From assembly GCA_030613915.1 (NCBI GenBank), contig JAUWKY010000047.1:1-9901 (forward strand): a stretch of DNA of 9,901 bases, written 5' to 3'. Below, in pieces: positions 1 through 6,697 of this stretch. Within the stretch, counting starts at the first letter, position 1. Every line of letters begins with the position of its first letter. Made by a program: the position numbers and the translations under genes. Below the pieces are notes generated by a model. That model had not been told where the DNA came from and searched no databases. It saw only the letters and a program-made list of their open reading frames with translations. The DNA is from Syntrophobacterales bacterium (GTDB taxonomy: Bacteria > Desulfobacterota > Syntrophobacteria > BM002).

Positions 1-126
1 AGATGCAACTATGGCATCCTCGAAGAACATTTCGTAAAAATCTCCCATGCGGTAAAAGAGTATCGCATCTTGATGGCTCTCTTTTATCTCCAGGTATTGC
101 TGGATCATGGGCGTGACTTTACTCAT
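1..126 (-). CDS. mutS: DNA mismatch repair protein MutS, N-terminal fragment (cut by window edge)
   Basis: Only the first 42 codons are present; the gene runs off the left edge. Starting at the ATG at 126 the protein reads [16 protein letters not shown] and continues to [15 protein letters not shown]. That is the highly conserved start of MutS domain I. The Phe-Tyr-Glu at residues 30-32 is the F-x-E mismatch-recognition motif, whose Phe stacks on the mispaired base and whose Glu contacts it (family knowledge, matching F36/E38 of E. coli MutS). A purine-rich GGTGGA lies 6 bases before the ATG, and no in-frame start further upstream is usable. MutS is a cytoplasmic ATPase that recognises mismatches and recruits MutL. 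It follows lapB in the same direction across a 230-base gap, so it may have its own promoter. The ATPase domain cannot be assessed. Confidence 0.96.
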   Translation of the reverse strand, partial: MSKVTPMIQQYLEIKESHQDAILFYRMGDFYEMFFEDAIVAS

Positions 127-356
127 CTTACATCCACCCCAATAGCCAACTCTCGGTGAACCGATTAGCCAGTCTTCACCCCCTGGTGCCCATATCGCTA
201 TAGCATCGTAGGCCTGGTCATGGGGAAATGGGCAAGATTAACGAGGATCGAGGGCGTGAACCTGACCAGTTTTGTGGGGTAAGGCCGATTTTCCCGGGAA
301 ACAATGACACGGTAGGGTGAGCCGACCGACTAGCGGACATGACGCCACCACCAATG
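127..356. other. Intergenic region between lapB and mutS, no assigned function
   Basis: This 230-base gap holds no convincing gene. Visible structure includes a perfect 7-bp inverted repeat, CTGGTCA at 214-220 against TGACCAG at 263-269. There is a 6-bp pair GGTGAA/TTCACC at 155-160 and 175-180, which can be extended inward on the plus strand by a GATT/AGTC pairing. The 10-bp palindrome TTCCCGGGAA lies at 291-300 and the 8-bp palindrome GCTATAGC at 197-204. None is followed by a T-run on the minus strand, so I see no classic rho-independent terminator after lapB. A mutS promoter should lie here or further upstream, but only weak -35/-10 matches are visible. A 20-codon plus-strand frame at 220-282 is too short to call. 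Confidence 0.5.
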
Positions 357-1565
357 CTAACCACCCCTCTTCCTGGGCTGGACAGTATCCCAATCATGGC
401 ACCCTGGACACTTCCACAGGATTTTATCAGTTTCCAACCCGCATTGTTGGCAGCGATAACGTTTTCTCGCTGGCCCGAGATGGCTCAGGAGTTCACGGTA
501 TTCAGAGACCGCCCCTGCCTCGTCGCCATCCTCCAACAGTATCTCACCCAGCAACTGACGCGCTTCACCGAGATCGGGTTCCATCTCCAGAGCCCGCTTC
601 AGAGATGCAAGGCCTTGTTCCTTCCTGTTGCGCTGCATAAAGCAGCGAGCCAGTGACATTTGAGCTACAGCGTCTAGATTTTCCTCTGCGATATGTTCGA
701 GGAAATCCAGCACTCGTGTTTCTTCATCGGCCGCCCCGTCTTTCTCTTGCAGACGGACGAGCACCAGATGGGCCCACTTCGTATTCTTGTGGACCAGCTT
801 TTTCCAGATGGCGAGTGCTTTCTTTTTCTTATTCTTCAACCAGTAGAGTTCCCCTAATTGTAGGCTGGCATGCACACAGTGGGAATCCAAAGACAGTGCC
901 TTTTTCAAATGTGCTTGGGCACTATCCAAATTGCCCTTTTCTATTTCTATCTTGGCTTGTTCTGTTCGCAAGTGAGCCATGATGTGCTGGTTGTCCGTGT
1001 TGCTCAGTTTGCGCATCTCCTGCTGCAGTTCATAAGCCCTTTGCCAGTCATGCGTGGCCTCACAAAGAGATTCCAGTTCCTCGTAAGCGTCCAACCTCTT
1101 GGGCGCCCGACTGATTACCTCTTCAAATGTGGAGATTGCTCTCTGCAGAAGACCGCCTAGCTTGTAGTCCAGCGCCATATCGACCAGGGCCTGCAGCTTG
1201 GTTTCAGCGTCCACCCTTTCCCGAAGAAGAATGGATTGTCTAATGCGGATGGCTCTGTCGATTTCACCCTTGGCCCGGAACAGATTGCCCAAAGCCACGT
1301 AGGTCTCGATGGTCTCCGAGTTGATCTGTACTGCCTTGGTAAAAGCCTCAATGGCCTGATCTGTGTCGTTAGCGAGAATATATTGGATTCCTTTAAGAAA
1401 AACAGTGTAGTCTTTAGGAGGGCCAGCAGGCTGGAGTAACGATTCTTTGCGTGCTTTACGTCGAGCCAGGAAGTATCCGAGAGCACCACCCAAAATTGTT
1501 ACCGTAACCAGGACGGCAACAACATTAAAGCCCATTCCCCCGATATGTAGGGTATTCACATCCAT
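357..1565 (-). CDS. lapB: LapB (YciM)-type lipopolysaccharide assembly protein: TM anchor, TPR repeats, C-terminal zinc ribbon
   Basis: A 402-residue protein, close to the 389 of E. coli LapB. Residues about 13-34 form a single hydrophobic segment followed by a basic RRKARK stretch, so the bulk should face the cytoplasm. Residues about 53-360 are helical TPR-like repeats, for example the YILANDTDQAIEAFTKAVQI and GNLDSAQAHLKKALSLD units. The C-terminus carries a rubredoxin-type knuckle with Cys372, Cys375, Cys386 and Cys389 and the context WKCPGCHDW, which is diagnostic of LapB. In E. coli LapB works with FtsH to control LpxC degradation and so LPS supply; the same role here is inference. It lies 50 bases after lapA, the usual partner order. 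An in-frame TGA just upstream limits the start to the ATG at 1565 or a later codon. Its ribosome binding site is weak, so the exact start is less certain than the identity. Confidence 0.93.
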   Translation of the reverse strand: MDVNTLHIGGMGFNVVAVLVTVTILGGALGYFLARRKARKESLLQPAGPPKDYTVFLKGIQYILANDTDQAIEAFTKAVQINSETIETYVALGNLFRAKGEIDRAIRIRQSILLRERVDAETKLQALVDMALDYKLGGLLQRAISTFEEVISRAPKRLDAYEELESLCEATHDWQRAYELQQEMRKLSNTDNQHIMAHLRTEQAKIEIEKGNLDSAQAHLKKALSLDSHCVHASLQLGELYWLKNKKKKALAIWKKLVHKNTKWAHLVLVRLQEKDGAADEETRVLDFLEHIAEENLDAVAQMSLARCFMQRNRKEQGLASLKRALEMEPDLGEARQLLGEILLEDGDEAGAVSEYRELLSHLGPARKRYRCQQCGLETDKILWKCPGCHDWDTVQPRKRGG

Positions 1566-1615
1566 CCATCACGCCGGTTTACCCGGAGTTTGCCTCTTCG
1601 GCTCCCTCCACAGAA

Positions 1616-1972
1616 TCAATCGCCAACCGTTTCTACCGGCTGACTGGTCGGTACTTCTGCCTCGGTTATGGGGAGATTGCGCAGGGACTTGAGTTCTTCC
1701 TGGAAGCTGTCATTCTGCCGCCGAACGGAACGGAGCTTTCGGCGTAAACGGAAGTTGCCCAAGCCAAGGTAAAGGGCAGTCATTAATCCCCCCCCGAAAA
1801 CAGAGCCCAGAATCAGGCCATAAAGAGGGATGGGCGTGGAGGTCAATGGCGGAAGTGCTGGCAGTCTGAGCTCAAGAGTGGTTGCGGAAAGAAACGCCTC
1901 ATAGTTCTGAAAGAGGAAAACAATGAGTAACACCATCAAGAGCAACAGAACCACCCACTTAACTGATTTCAT
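1616..1972 (-). CDS. lapA: LapA domain (DUF1049) inner-membrane protein
   Basis: A 118-residue membrane protein. Residues about 5-21 form a first hydrophobic helix ending in FLFQNYE, where an aromatic-Gln-Asn sequence after the helix is typical of LapA. Residues about 48-71 form a second glycine-rich helix (YGLILGSVFGGGLMTALYLG). A basic, coiled-coil-like stretch RLRRKLRSVRRQNDSFQEEL follows, then a short acidic tail. Length and layout match the LapA/YciS family, which partners LapB in LPS assembly. Family assignment rests on topology plus the lapB neighbour, because sequence conservation in this family is low. The ATG at 1972 lies inside the last codons of the HIT gene (14-base overlap), with AAGGAG 7 bases before it, so its translation is probably coupled to that gene. 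Confidence 0.86.
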   Translation of the reverse strand: MKSVKWVVLLLLMVLLIVFLFQNYEAFLSATTLELRLPALPPLTSTPIPLYGLILGSVFGGGLMTALYLGLGNFRLRRKLRSVRRQNDSFQEELKSLRNLPITEAEVPTSQPVETVGD

Positions 1973-2459
1973 TCAATCTCTCCTTTGTGAAGTAGGGGAG
2001 TAGCTTCTTGTAGGTTTGCTGGATATGTTCTGGAACAACGCGCACCTCGGCAAAAACCGTCATAAAGTTGGTATCACCGTTCCACCGCGGCACAATGTGA
2101 AAGTGGACGTGCGCTTCAAAGCCGGCCCCCGCCACCGTGCCAATGTTCAGTCCCACGTTGAAGCCGTCAGGGCTCATATTTTCGCGAAGCACGCCCACAG
2201 ATGCCCGAACCGTTTGGATCAGATCAAGTAACTCATCATTTTTCAGGCCGTCCAGTGAGGGAGCGTGGTTCCAGGGAGCCACGAGCAGGTGGCCGTTGCT
2301 GTAGGGAAAACGATTCATCACCACCATGGAAAGCTCGCCACGGTAAAGAAGAAGCCGCTCCTCGTCGGTTTCTCCGTTACCGTCCGGACAGAATATGCAA
2401 CCTTGTGGTCGGTCGCCCAAGATGTACTCCATTCGCCAGGGCGCCCATAAGTTCTGCAT
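1959..2459 (-). CDS. HIT-family nucleotide hydrolase/phosphorylase (Ap4A phosphorylase-like)
   Basis: A 166-residue histidine-triad protein. The core motif is HVHFHIVPRW at residues 117-126, where the middle histidine H119 should be the nucleophile that forms a nucleotidyl intermediate (family knowledge). N-terminally, NLWAPWRMEYI at 3-13 and the CIFC pair at Cys21/Cys24 are typical of the bacterial subgroup resembling mycobacterial diadenosine tetraphosphate phosphorylase. The Cys pair may form part of a zinc site (inference). NRFPYSNGHLLVAP at 49-62 is the conserved strand that lines the nucleotide pocket. The substrate is probably a dinucleoside polyphosphate or nucleotide phosphoramidate, but sequence alone does not decide. 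It is cytoplasmic, with no signal peptide. The ATG at 2459 has AAGGA 5 bases upstream. It is the first gene of a HIT-lapA-lapB unit behind a recognisable promoter. Confidence 0.95.
   Translation of the reverse strand: MQNLWAPWRMEYILGDRPQGCIFCPDGNGETDEERLLLYRGELSMVVMNRFPYSNGHLLVAPWNHAPSLDGLKNDELLDLIQTVRASVGVLRENMSPDGFNVGLNIGTVAGAGFEAHVHFHIVPRWNGDTNFMTVFAEVRVVPEHIQQTYKKLLPYFTKERLNEIS
1980..1985 (-). promoter_or_regulatory. Ribosome binding site for lapA inside the HIT gene
   Basis: AAGGAG on the minus strand, 7 bases before the lapA ATG, embedded in the codons for Lys-Glu near the HIT C-terminus. It fixes the lapA start and supports translational coupling across the 14-base overlap. Confidence 0.75.
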
Positions 2460-2533
2460 AACTTTCCTTCTCTCTCTGACTTTGTCACCTTACGGCCGGA
2501 AAAACCTCACCTGCCGCACGAAAATTTTTTGCG

Positions 2534-2561
2534 AGTATACCAACATTTGCAAAAAAAACAA
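2534..2561 (-). promoter_or_regulatory. Predicted sigma70-type extended -10 promoter for HIT-lapA-lapB
   Basis: On the minus strand TATACT (2539-2534) is a one-mismatch -10 box, directly preceded by TGG (2542-2540), which gives an extended -10 element. A weak -35 candidate TTGTTT (2561-2556) sits 16 bases upstream. Transcription would start near 2527, giving a leader of about 68 bases before the HIT ATG. I see no convincing riboswitch fold in that leader. Confidence 0.55.
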
Positions 2562-2571
2562 GCACATTGTA

Positions 2572-2606
2572 GATTGCGGCTTTGGGAATGCGGATTGCGG
2601 ATTTTA
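2572..2606. repeat. Short 7-bp-period repeat tract (GATTGCG units)
   Basis: Plus-strand units are GATTGCGG at 2572-2579, then GAATGCG (2586-2592), GATTGCG (2593-2599) and a decaying GATTTTA (2600-2606). The last three are in perfect 7-base phase. Tracts of this GATTGCG / CGCAATC type are common between genes in many environmental bacterial genomes (recollection, not checked here). The tract lies between the UPF0280 stop and the HIT promoter. Confidence 0.6.
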
Positions 2607-2617
2607 ATTCTGAAATC

Positions 2618-3346
2618 TTAAATTGACACTAGCTCGACATCGCCCCATGCCCCTATTTGATCCCCTACAATGATTACCACACCCATAACCCCCTCAATCT
2701 GCTGAGCAAAATCAAGGGCCCGTTGGACATCGTTCGCGCTTTGCACCTGGTTGCAAGTCATAGTTGCCGCAGCATCGGCCAGGGCCGCAGAAGATCCTAG
2801 CACCGTCACCGCATCAGCGTGTCCCAAGCTCAGCGAGTGACCAACAGTGCCTGAAGAGGTACATACCCCCAGCGGTGTTTTCTCCGGATAGATTCTCAGT
2901 GCCACCCGGTTACTTAGCTCTGCCTGCCCTGCAAAAATGGATACCTGCAAGGGTGAATCCATCTTTATGAAGCAATCGCCGCCGTTCTCCACCACCACCT
3001 CACTGCTCTCCGAGAGAAGGGCCAAACCGACTTGTTCTGCTATAGCGCCGGCCACCGCGGCCATGGGACCGGTACCACAACTTTGCGCTGCGGCAAACAT
3101 TTCCCTCACCACAGGAGGTGCGAGCTTATCGTAAGGTAAAGGTGTCATGGCATTGAGGAATTCAGGATGCTGAGCAATGTATCCCTCCAAGGGCCCACGA
3201 ACTTTGTAAATAACATCCTTAGCAAGTACGGACAGGTCGGATTCAGCCAATATCAACAGATCGGTTTCCTGAACCGTCGCCTCAAAGGTAACCAACCGTT
3301 CATGGTGGATCTGGCGGCGATACCTCCGTTCACGGTACTCAGTCAA
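2618..3346 (-). CDS. UPF0280 family protein (ApbE-like superfamily, COG2122 type)
   Basis: A 242-residue soluble protein of unknown exact function. Recognisable UPF0280 signatures are SCGTGPMAAVAGAIAE at residues 89-104, VENGGDCFI at 119-127, GVCTSSGTVGHSLSLGHADA at 160-179 and the ADAAATM run at 190-196. The family is distantly related to ApbE, the FAD:protein FMN transferase. The GGD and T-S-x-T-type motifs resemble its flavin/metal-binding parts, but whether UPF0280 proteins transfer FMN is not established, so no reaction is assigned. The chosen start is TTG at 3346, because GAGGAG sits about 6 bases before it and the N-terminus TEYRERRYRR is the usual basic start of the family. It follows the DnaE-like gene after 33 bases and is probably co-transcribed. 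No clear terminator hairpin follows it. Confidence 0.9.
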   Translation of the reverse strand: MTEYRERRYRRQIHHERLVTFEATVQETDLLILAESDLSVLAKDVIYKVRGPLEGYIAQHPEFLNAMTPLPYDKLAPPVVREMFAAAQSCGTGPMAAVAGAIAEQVGLALLSESSEVVVENGGDCFIKMDSPLQVSIFAGQAELSNRVALRIYPEKTPLGVCTSSGTVGHSLSLGHADAVTVLGSSAALADAAATMTCNQVQSANDVQRALDFAQQIEGVMGVVIIVGDQIGAWGDVELVSI

Positions 3347-3351
3347 TATCT

Positions 3352-3357
3352 TCTCCT
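3352..3357 (-). promoter_or_regulatory. Ribosome binding site that fixes the UPF0280 TTG start
   Basis: AGGAGA on the minus strand, within GAGAGGAGAAG, ends 5 bases before the TTG at 3346. No ATG or GTG in the same frame lies at a suitable distance, so this strong site decides in favour of the TTG start. Confidence 0.7.
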
Positions 3358-3379
3358 CTCACGGTCGTTACGCTTGACG

Positions 3380-6300
3380 CTATGCGGCATGAGGTTCTTC
3401 GTAACGAACCTCCAGACAGTCTTTACCAAACTGTTTGGTGAGCCTTACCTGAAGTTCTTTGTTGGGACGGATCCGAAAACTGGTCGGTAACTTCTGTACC
3501 ACCACCGTCTGCTGGCCAACGCCAAAGTGAAGGTATACTGGACAGGAACCGGGATGAGCTTTAAGCAGTTGCTTCAGCTCTTTCAACGGTTCCCCGGAAA
3601 GTCCTTCCACAGGTAGTTGAAGGTGAACTGAGCTCGCCATATCAGCCGCAGCCTCTTCCAACAACATGATCTCGTCGGCAACCAACCTCACCTGGCCACT
3701 CTCTCTGGCTACCCTACCACTCACAAGCAGCAGTGCCCCTTGGTATATGTATCTTTGATACTCCGCGTGTACATCTTCAAACACAACTACTTCCACAGAA
3801 CCATTGAAATCTTCTAACCGCAGGAAGCGGAGAGGTTCTCCCTTGCGGCTGCTGACCATTCTAATTTCCTCGACGACACCCCCCAGACGGCTTTGTGAAT
3901 CTCCGGGAAGATCACCCAACCCTCTTGTCCCACCCGGCGCCAGTTCTTCCACCAGGGCCCTGAATTCAGCTAGTGGATGGCCGCTGAGGTAGAATCCCAA
4001 AGCCTCCTTTTCCCGAGAGACTTTGGTGGCTTCATCCCATTCAACGGAAGGAGAAGAGCTTGGAGCAGACTGGGACTCCATATCGCAACGGTCAAAAAGT
4101 GCCATCTGACCTCGACGTGCTTGTTCCACGACCTCTGGAAGCATGTCGTGCAGCTGTTGCCGGCCGCAACGAAAGCTGTCCAAGGCTCCCGCTTTAATCA
4201 GCGCAGCCAAAGCCCTTTTTCCCAGATGCTCCAGGCCAACACTGGTTATGAGCTCAAAGAGGGAATGAAATGGACCTCTTTCTCGCCGGGCCTGGACAAT
4301 GGCGGCCGCAGTAGCCCGACTCACATGGCGGACGGCAGCAAGTCCCAGCCGAATGCCTTCTGTTTCAACGGTAAATTCCACCCCACTGCCATTGATTTCC
4401 GGAGGCAGTAAACGAAGATTCTCGCGACCACAAACCTCCACGTGAGCTGCCAAAAGATCATGCTGACGTAACTCACTACTCAAAAGAGCCGCCATGTAGT
4501 GCTCCGGAAAACGGGCTTTTAGGAAAGCAGCCTGAAGCACCGTTAGCCCCTGGGCCACTGTTTTGCTCCGGTTGGCAACCACTCCCGCCGAACGTTCCAG
4601 TTTGGACCACGTGGTCTCTGCTTCTTCGCTGTCGTATCCTTTGCCTTCAGCACTCTCAATAAACTCCAGTCGTAGGTCTTCCGCCTTTTCTTCACCTTTC
4701 ATCATTATGCGGTAAAGCTCATCTGCTTTCTCCAGAGACCAGCCGGTAGTGCGAACGATCAGCCTGGTCAGATCCACGTCGAAGAGAAGAAATGCAGTCC
4801 CATCGCCAGGCCTCTTAACCTTAGACGAAGGAAGTGACTCTTCTGGTTGTCCATCCTGTCGAGTTCGCAGCAAACTCTCAGTCAATCCACTCTCCAGGGC
4901 AACAGGCCGAACCAGTGCCAGCAGGACAAGGAGATCTTGCCATTGCCGAGGCTGCCATTTGAGTAGCAAATCTCGAGCTCTCGCACCCTCCAGGTAGGGA
5001 ATGCCTCCGACCTGCCTCCCACACAGCAATCGGAAGGCCGATTCATCGTTCAGGGGTAAATCCTCCAAGGCCACAGAGAGATCAGACTCATCGCCAATAA
5101 GATCCAAAACCTTACGAATCACGGTTAAAGCTTTTCTTGCAATGAAATCGAACTTTACCAGGCCGGCCCGCTTGAGAGCGCGCATATTGTACTGACTGAC
5201 CCACTCATCCTTGGGACCTCGGTAGAGAGGAACACGCTGAACCAGGGGACCATCGCCGATAACCACGCCTGTGGCATGGGTACTTACCTGTCTGGGTAAG
5301 CCCTCAAGGGCGGCCGCCAGCTCTCGCACTTTACGCTGTGGTGCTGCTGAGAGTTCTTCTTCCAGCGGAAGAGCCGATGCTTTTCTTACCACCTCTCCCC
5401 CTGGAGCTTGTTCTGCATCCCCAGGGGCGGCCTCCAAATCTTCCCGGGACAGGGCCAAAACCTTTCTTAGATCTCGAATGGCCGTACGCGGCTGCATGGT
5501 AACAAGTGAAACTATCTGCGCCACCCGGTCCTGCCCATACTTGGAGCGCAGGTATTGGTGCACTTCCTCGCGCATCTCCATGCCGAAACCCAGGTCAATG
5601 TCGGGGAACTCATGGAGCAAAGGATTGATCAAGCGCTCAAATAAAAGATCGTGTCGGAGAGGATCAATTTTGGTAATCCCCAAAGCGTAGGCAGTGAGAC
5701 TCGAACCTGCCGAGCCGCTACCTGGGCCAACAGGAACCCCCTTCTCCCGCGCAAAACGAACAAAATCTGCTATCACAAGAAAATAGTCGGCCAGACCCAG
5801 CTGCTCAATGGTTTGCAATTCAGCATCCAGCCTCTTACTGTAGTCCCCACCATCTGGACGACTTGTTGAAAGTTGTGCATGAAGGCCTGCTACCGCCTGC
5901 TGTCGCAGGATGGCCGCTGCATCTTGGCCTTTTTCCAAGAGAAACTTTGGCAGATGGATTTTGCCTAAATCCAAATCCACGTTGCAGCGCTCGGCAATGG
6001 TCATGGTGTTGGCGATCGCTTCAGGCAGGTGGGCAAACTCGGCTCTCATCTCCTCTGGCGAGAGAAAACCATGCTCCAGCGGAGGAGGTATCTCCTTCAC
6101 GGTGGTTCCCAGCCTGATGGCTGTCAGGATTCTAACCAGCTCTGCTTCGCCGGGGTCAATGGTATGGCTATTGGCGGTAGCCACCACTTGGAGATTCAGC
6201 TGACGGGCCAGGCTCAAAAGTCTTTCGTTCAGAATACGGTGCACGTCCGTTCGCGCCGGTTGCAGCTCGATAAAAAAGAATTCCCGGCCAAAAACCTCCA

Positions 6301-6691
6301 CATATTCGGCAGCTTTCGCTTCTGCCCCCTGCTGGTCTTCTTTGAGAAGCCGAGTGGGAATTTCTCCCCGCTGGCAACCGCTCAGGATTATGAGCCCCTG
6401 ATGGTGCTGGTGGAGTTGATCCGAAGTTATGCGTGGTTGCTGTTGCCAGCCCTGGGAGTGGGCTTTGGTGATGAGTTGAAGCAGATTTTGGTAGCCTTTT
6501 CGATTTCTGGCTAGCAGGACGATATGATTGGCCGGCTCAGCGCTGTTTGCTTTCTCTGACTCGGCTGCGTCGGTGGGAGTAACGATCAGCTCGCAGCCAA
6601 TAATGGGTTTAATCCCGTTACTGTATGCCAGCTCATAGAACTCTATGCAGCCAAATAGATTACCATGGTCAGTGACGGCTAGGGCCGGCAA
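3380..6691 (-). CDS. DnaE-like DNA polymerase III alpha paralogue with degenerate polymerase active site; 5' end interrupted by a stop
   Basis: This frame has 1,103 codons from a TTG at 6691; adding the 35 codons upstream would give about 1,138, near the usual DnaE length. PHP domain: TDHGN at residues 7-11, GCE at 32-34, HIVLLARNRKGYQNLLQL at 56-73, LSGC at 103-106 and an altered ANSH at 173-176. Palm and fingers are degenerate. The usual PDxDxDF reads PDIDLGF (363-369), with Gly368 at a catalytic Asp (E. coli D403 equivalent). GPGRGS reads GPGSGS (322-327), the FQLES motif reads PYLEG (565-569), and the YQEQ and NKSHAAAY motifs are lost. Asp515 in VKFDF, the third catalytic Asp, is kept. 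The C-terminal half is conventional: helix-hairpin-helix GKRALAALIKAGALDSF (824-840), clamp-binding QMALF (862-866), GFYLSGHPL (899-907) and an OB fold (about 935-1012). It is probably not a polymerase. A true dnaE should exist elsewhere. Its role is unknown; it sits between guaA and UPF0280. Confidence 0.88.
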   Translation of the reverse strand: MPALAVTDHGNLFGCIEFYELAYSNGIKPIIGCELIVTPTDAAESEKANSAEPANHIVLLARNRKGYQNLLQLITKAHSQGWQQQPRITSDQLHQHHQGLIILSGCQRGEIPTRLLKEDQQGAEAKAAEYVEVFGREFFFIELQPARTDVHRILNERLLSLARQLNLQVVATANSHTIDPGEAELVRILTAIRLGTTVKEIPPPLEHGFLSPEEMRAEFAHLPEAIANTMTIAERCNVDLDLGKIHLPKFLLEKGQDAAAILRQQAVAGLHAQLSTSRPDGGDYSKRLDAELQTIEQLGLADYFLVIADFVRFAREKGVPVGPGSGSAGSSLTAYALGITKIDPLRHDLLFERLINPLLHEFPDIDLGFGMEMREEVHQYLRSKYGQDRVAQIVSLVTMQPRTAIRDLRKVLALSREDLEAAPGDAEQAPGGEVVRKASALPLEEELSAAPQRKVRELAAALEGLPRQVSTHATGVVIGDGPLVQRVPLYRGPKDEWVSQYNMRALKRAGLVKFDFIARKALTVIRKVLDLIGDESDLSVALEDLPLNDESAFRLLCGRQVGGIPYLEGARARDLLLKWQPRQWQDLLVLLALVRPVALESGLTESLLRTRQDGQPEESLPSSKVKRPGDGTAFLLFDVDLTRLIVRTTGWSLEKADELYRIMMKGEEKAEDLRLEFIESAEGKGYDSEEAETTWSKLERSAGVVANRSKTVAQGLTVLQAAFLKARFPEHYMAALLSSELRQHDLLAAHVEVCGRENLRLLPPEINGSGVEFTVETEGIRLGLAAVRHVSRATAAAIVQARRERGPFHSLFELITSVGLEHLGKRALAALIKAGALDSFRCGRQQLHDMLPEVVEQARRGQMALFDRCDMESQSAPSSSPSVEWDEATKVSREKEALGFYLSGHPLAEFRALVEELAPGGTRGLGDLPGDSQSRLGGVVEEIRMVSSRKGEPLRFLRLEDFNGSVEVVVFEDVHAEYQRYIYQGALLLVSGRVARESGQVRLVADEIMLLEEAAADMASSVHLQLPVEGLSGEPLKELKQLLKAHPGSCPVYLHFGVGQQTVVVQKLPTSFRIRPNKELQVRLTKQFGKDCLEVRYEEPHAA

Positions 6692-6697
6692 CCTGTA

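Noticed and set aside
127..356. tRNA, 4.5S/SRP RNA or RNase P RNA in the gap before mutS
   Set aside because: No cloverleaf, no CCA-type acceptor pairing and none of the conserved SRP or RNase P core sequences; only a chance TGGTCAGG resembles the SRP motif.
317..656. Plus-strand open frames across lapB (about 105 codons)
   Set aside because: They lie opposite the well-supported lapB coding strand, resemble no family and contain proline/arginine-rich antisense-type sequence. The many other plus-strand frames in the window were rejected for the same reason.
2551..2558. Run of eight A on the plus strand (eight T on minus) as a terminator after UPF0280
   Set aside because: No stable GC-rich hairpin precedes it on the minus strand; it more likely belongs to the AT-rich upstream part of the HIT promoter.
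2618..3346. Calling this gene apbE
   Set aside because: It lacks the lipoprotein signal and the length of ApbE (about 330 or more residues). The motifs fit UPF0280, a distant relative without a proven FMN transferase role.
3380..6691. DnaE2/ImuC-type translesion polymerase
   Set aside because: No imuA or imuB neighbours are present, and the palm lacks a catalytic Asp and finger motifs that ImuC retains.
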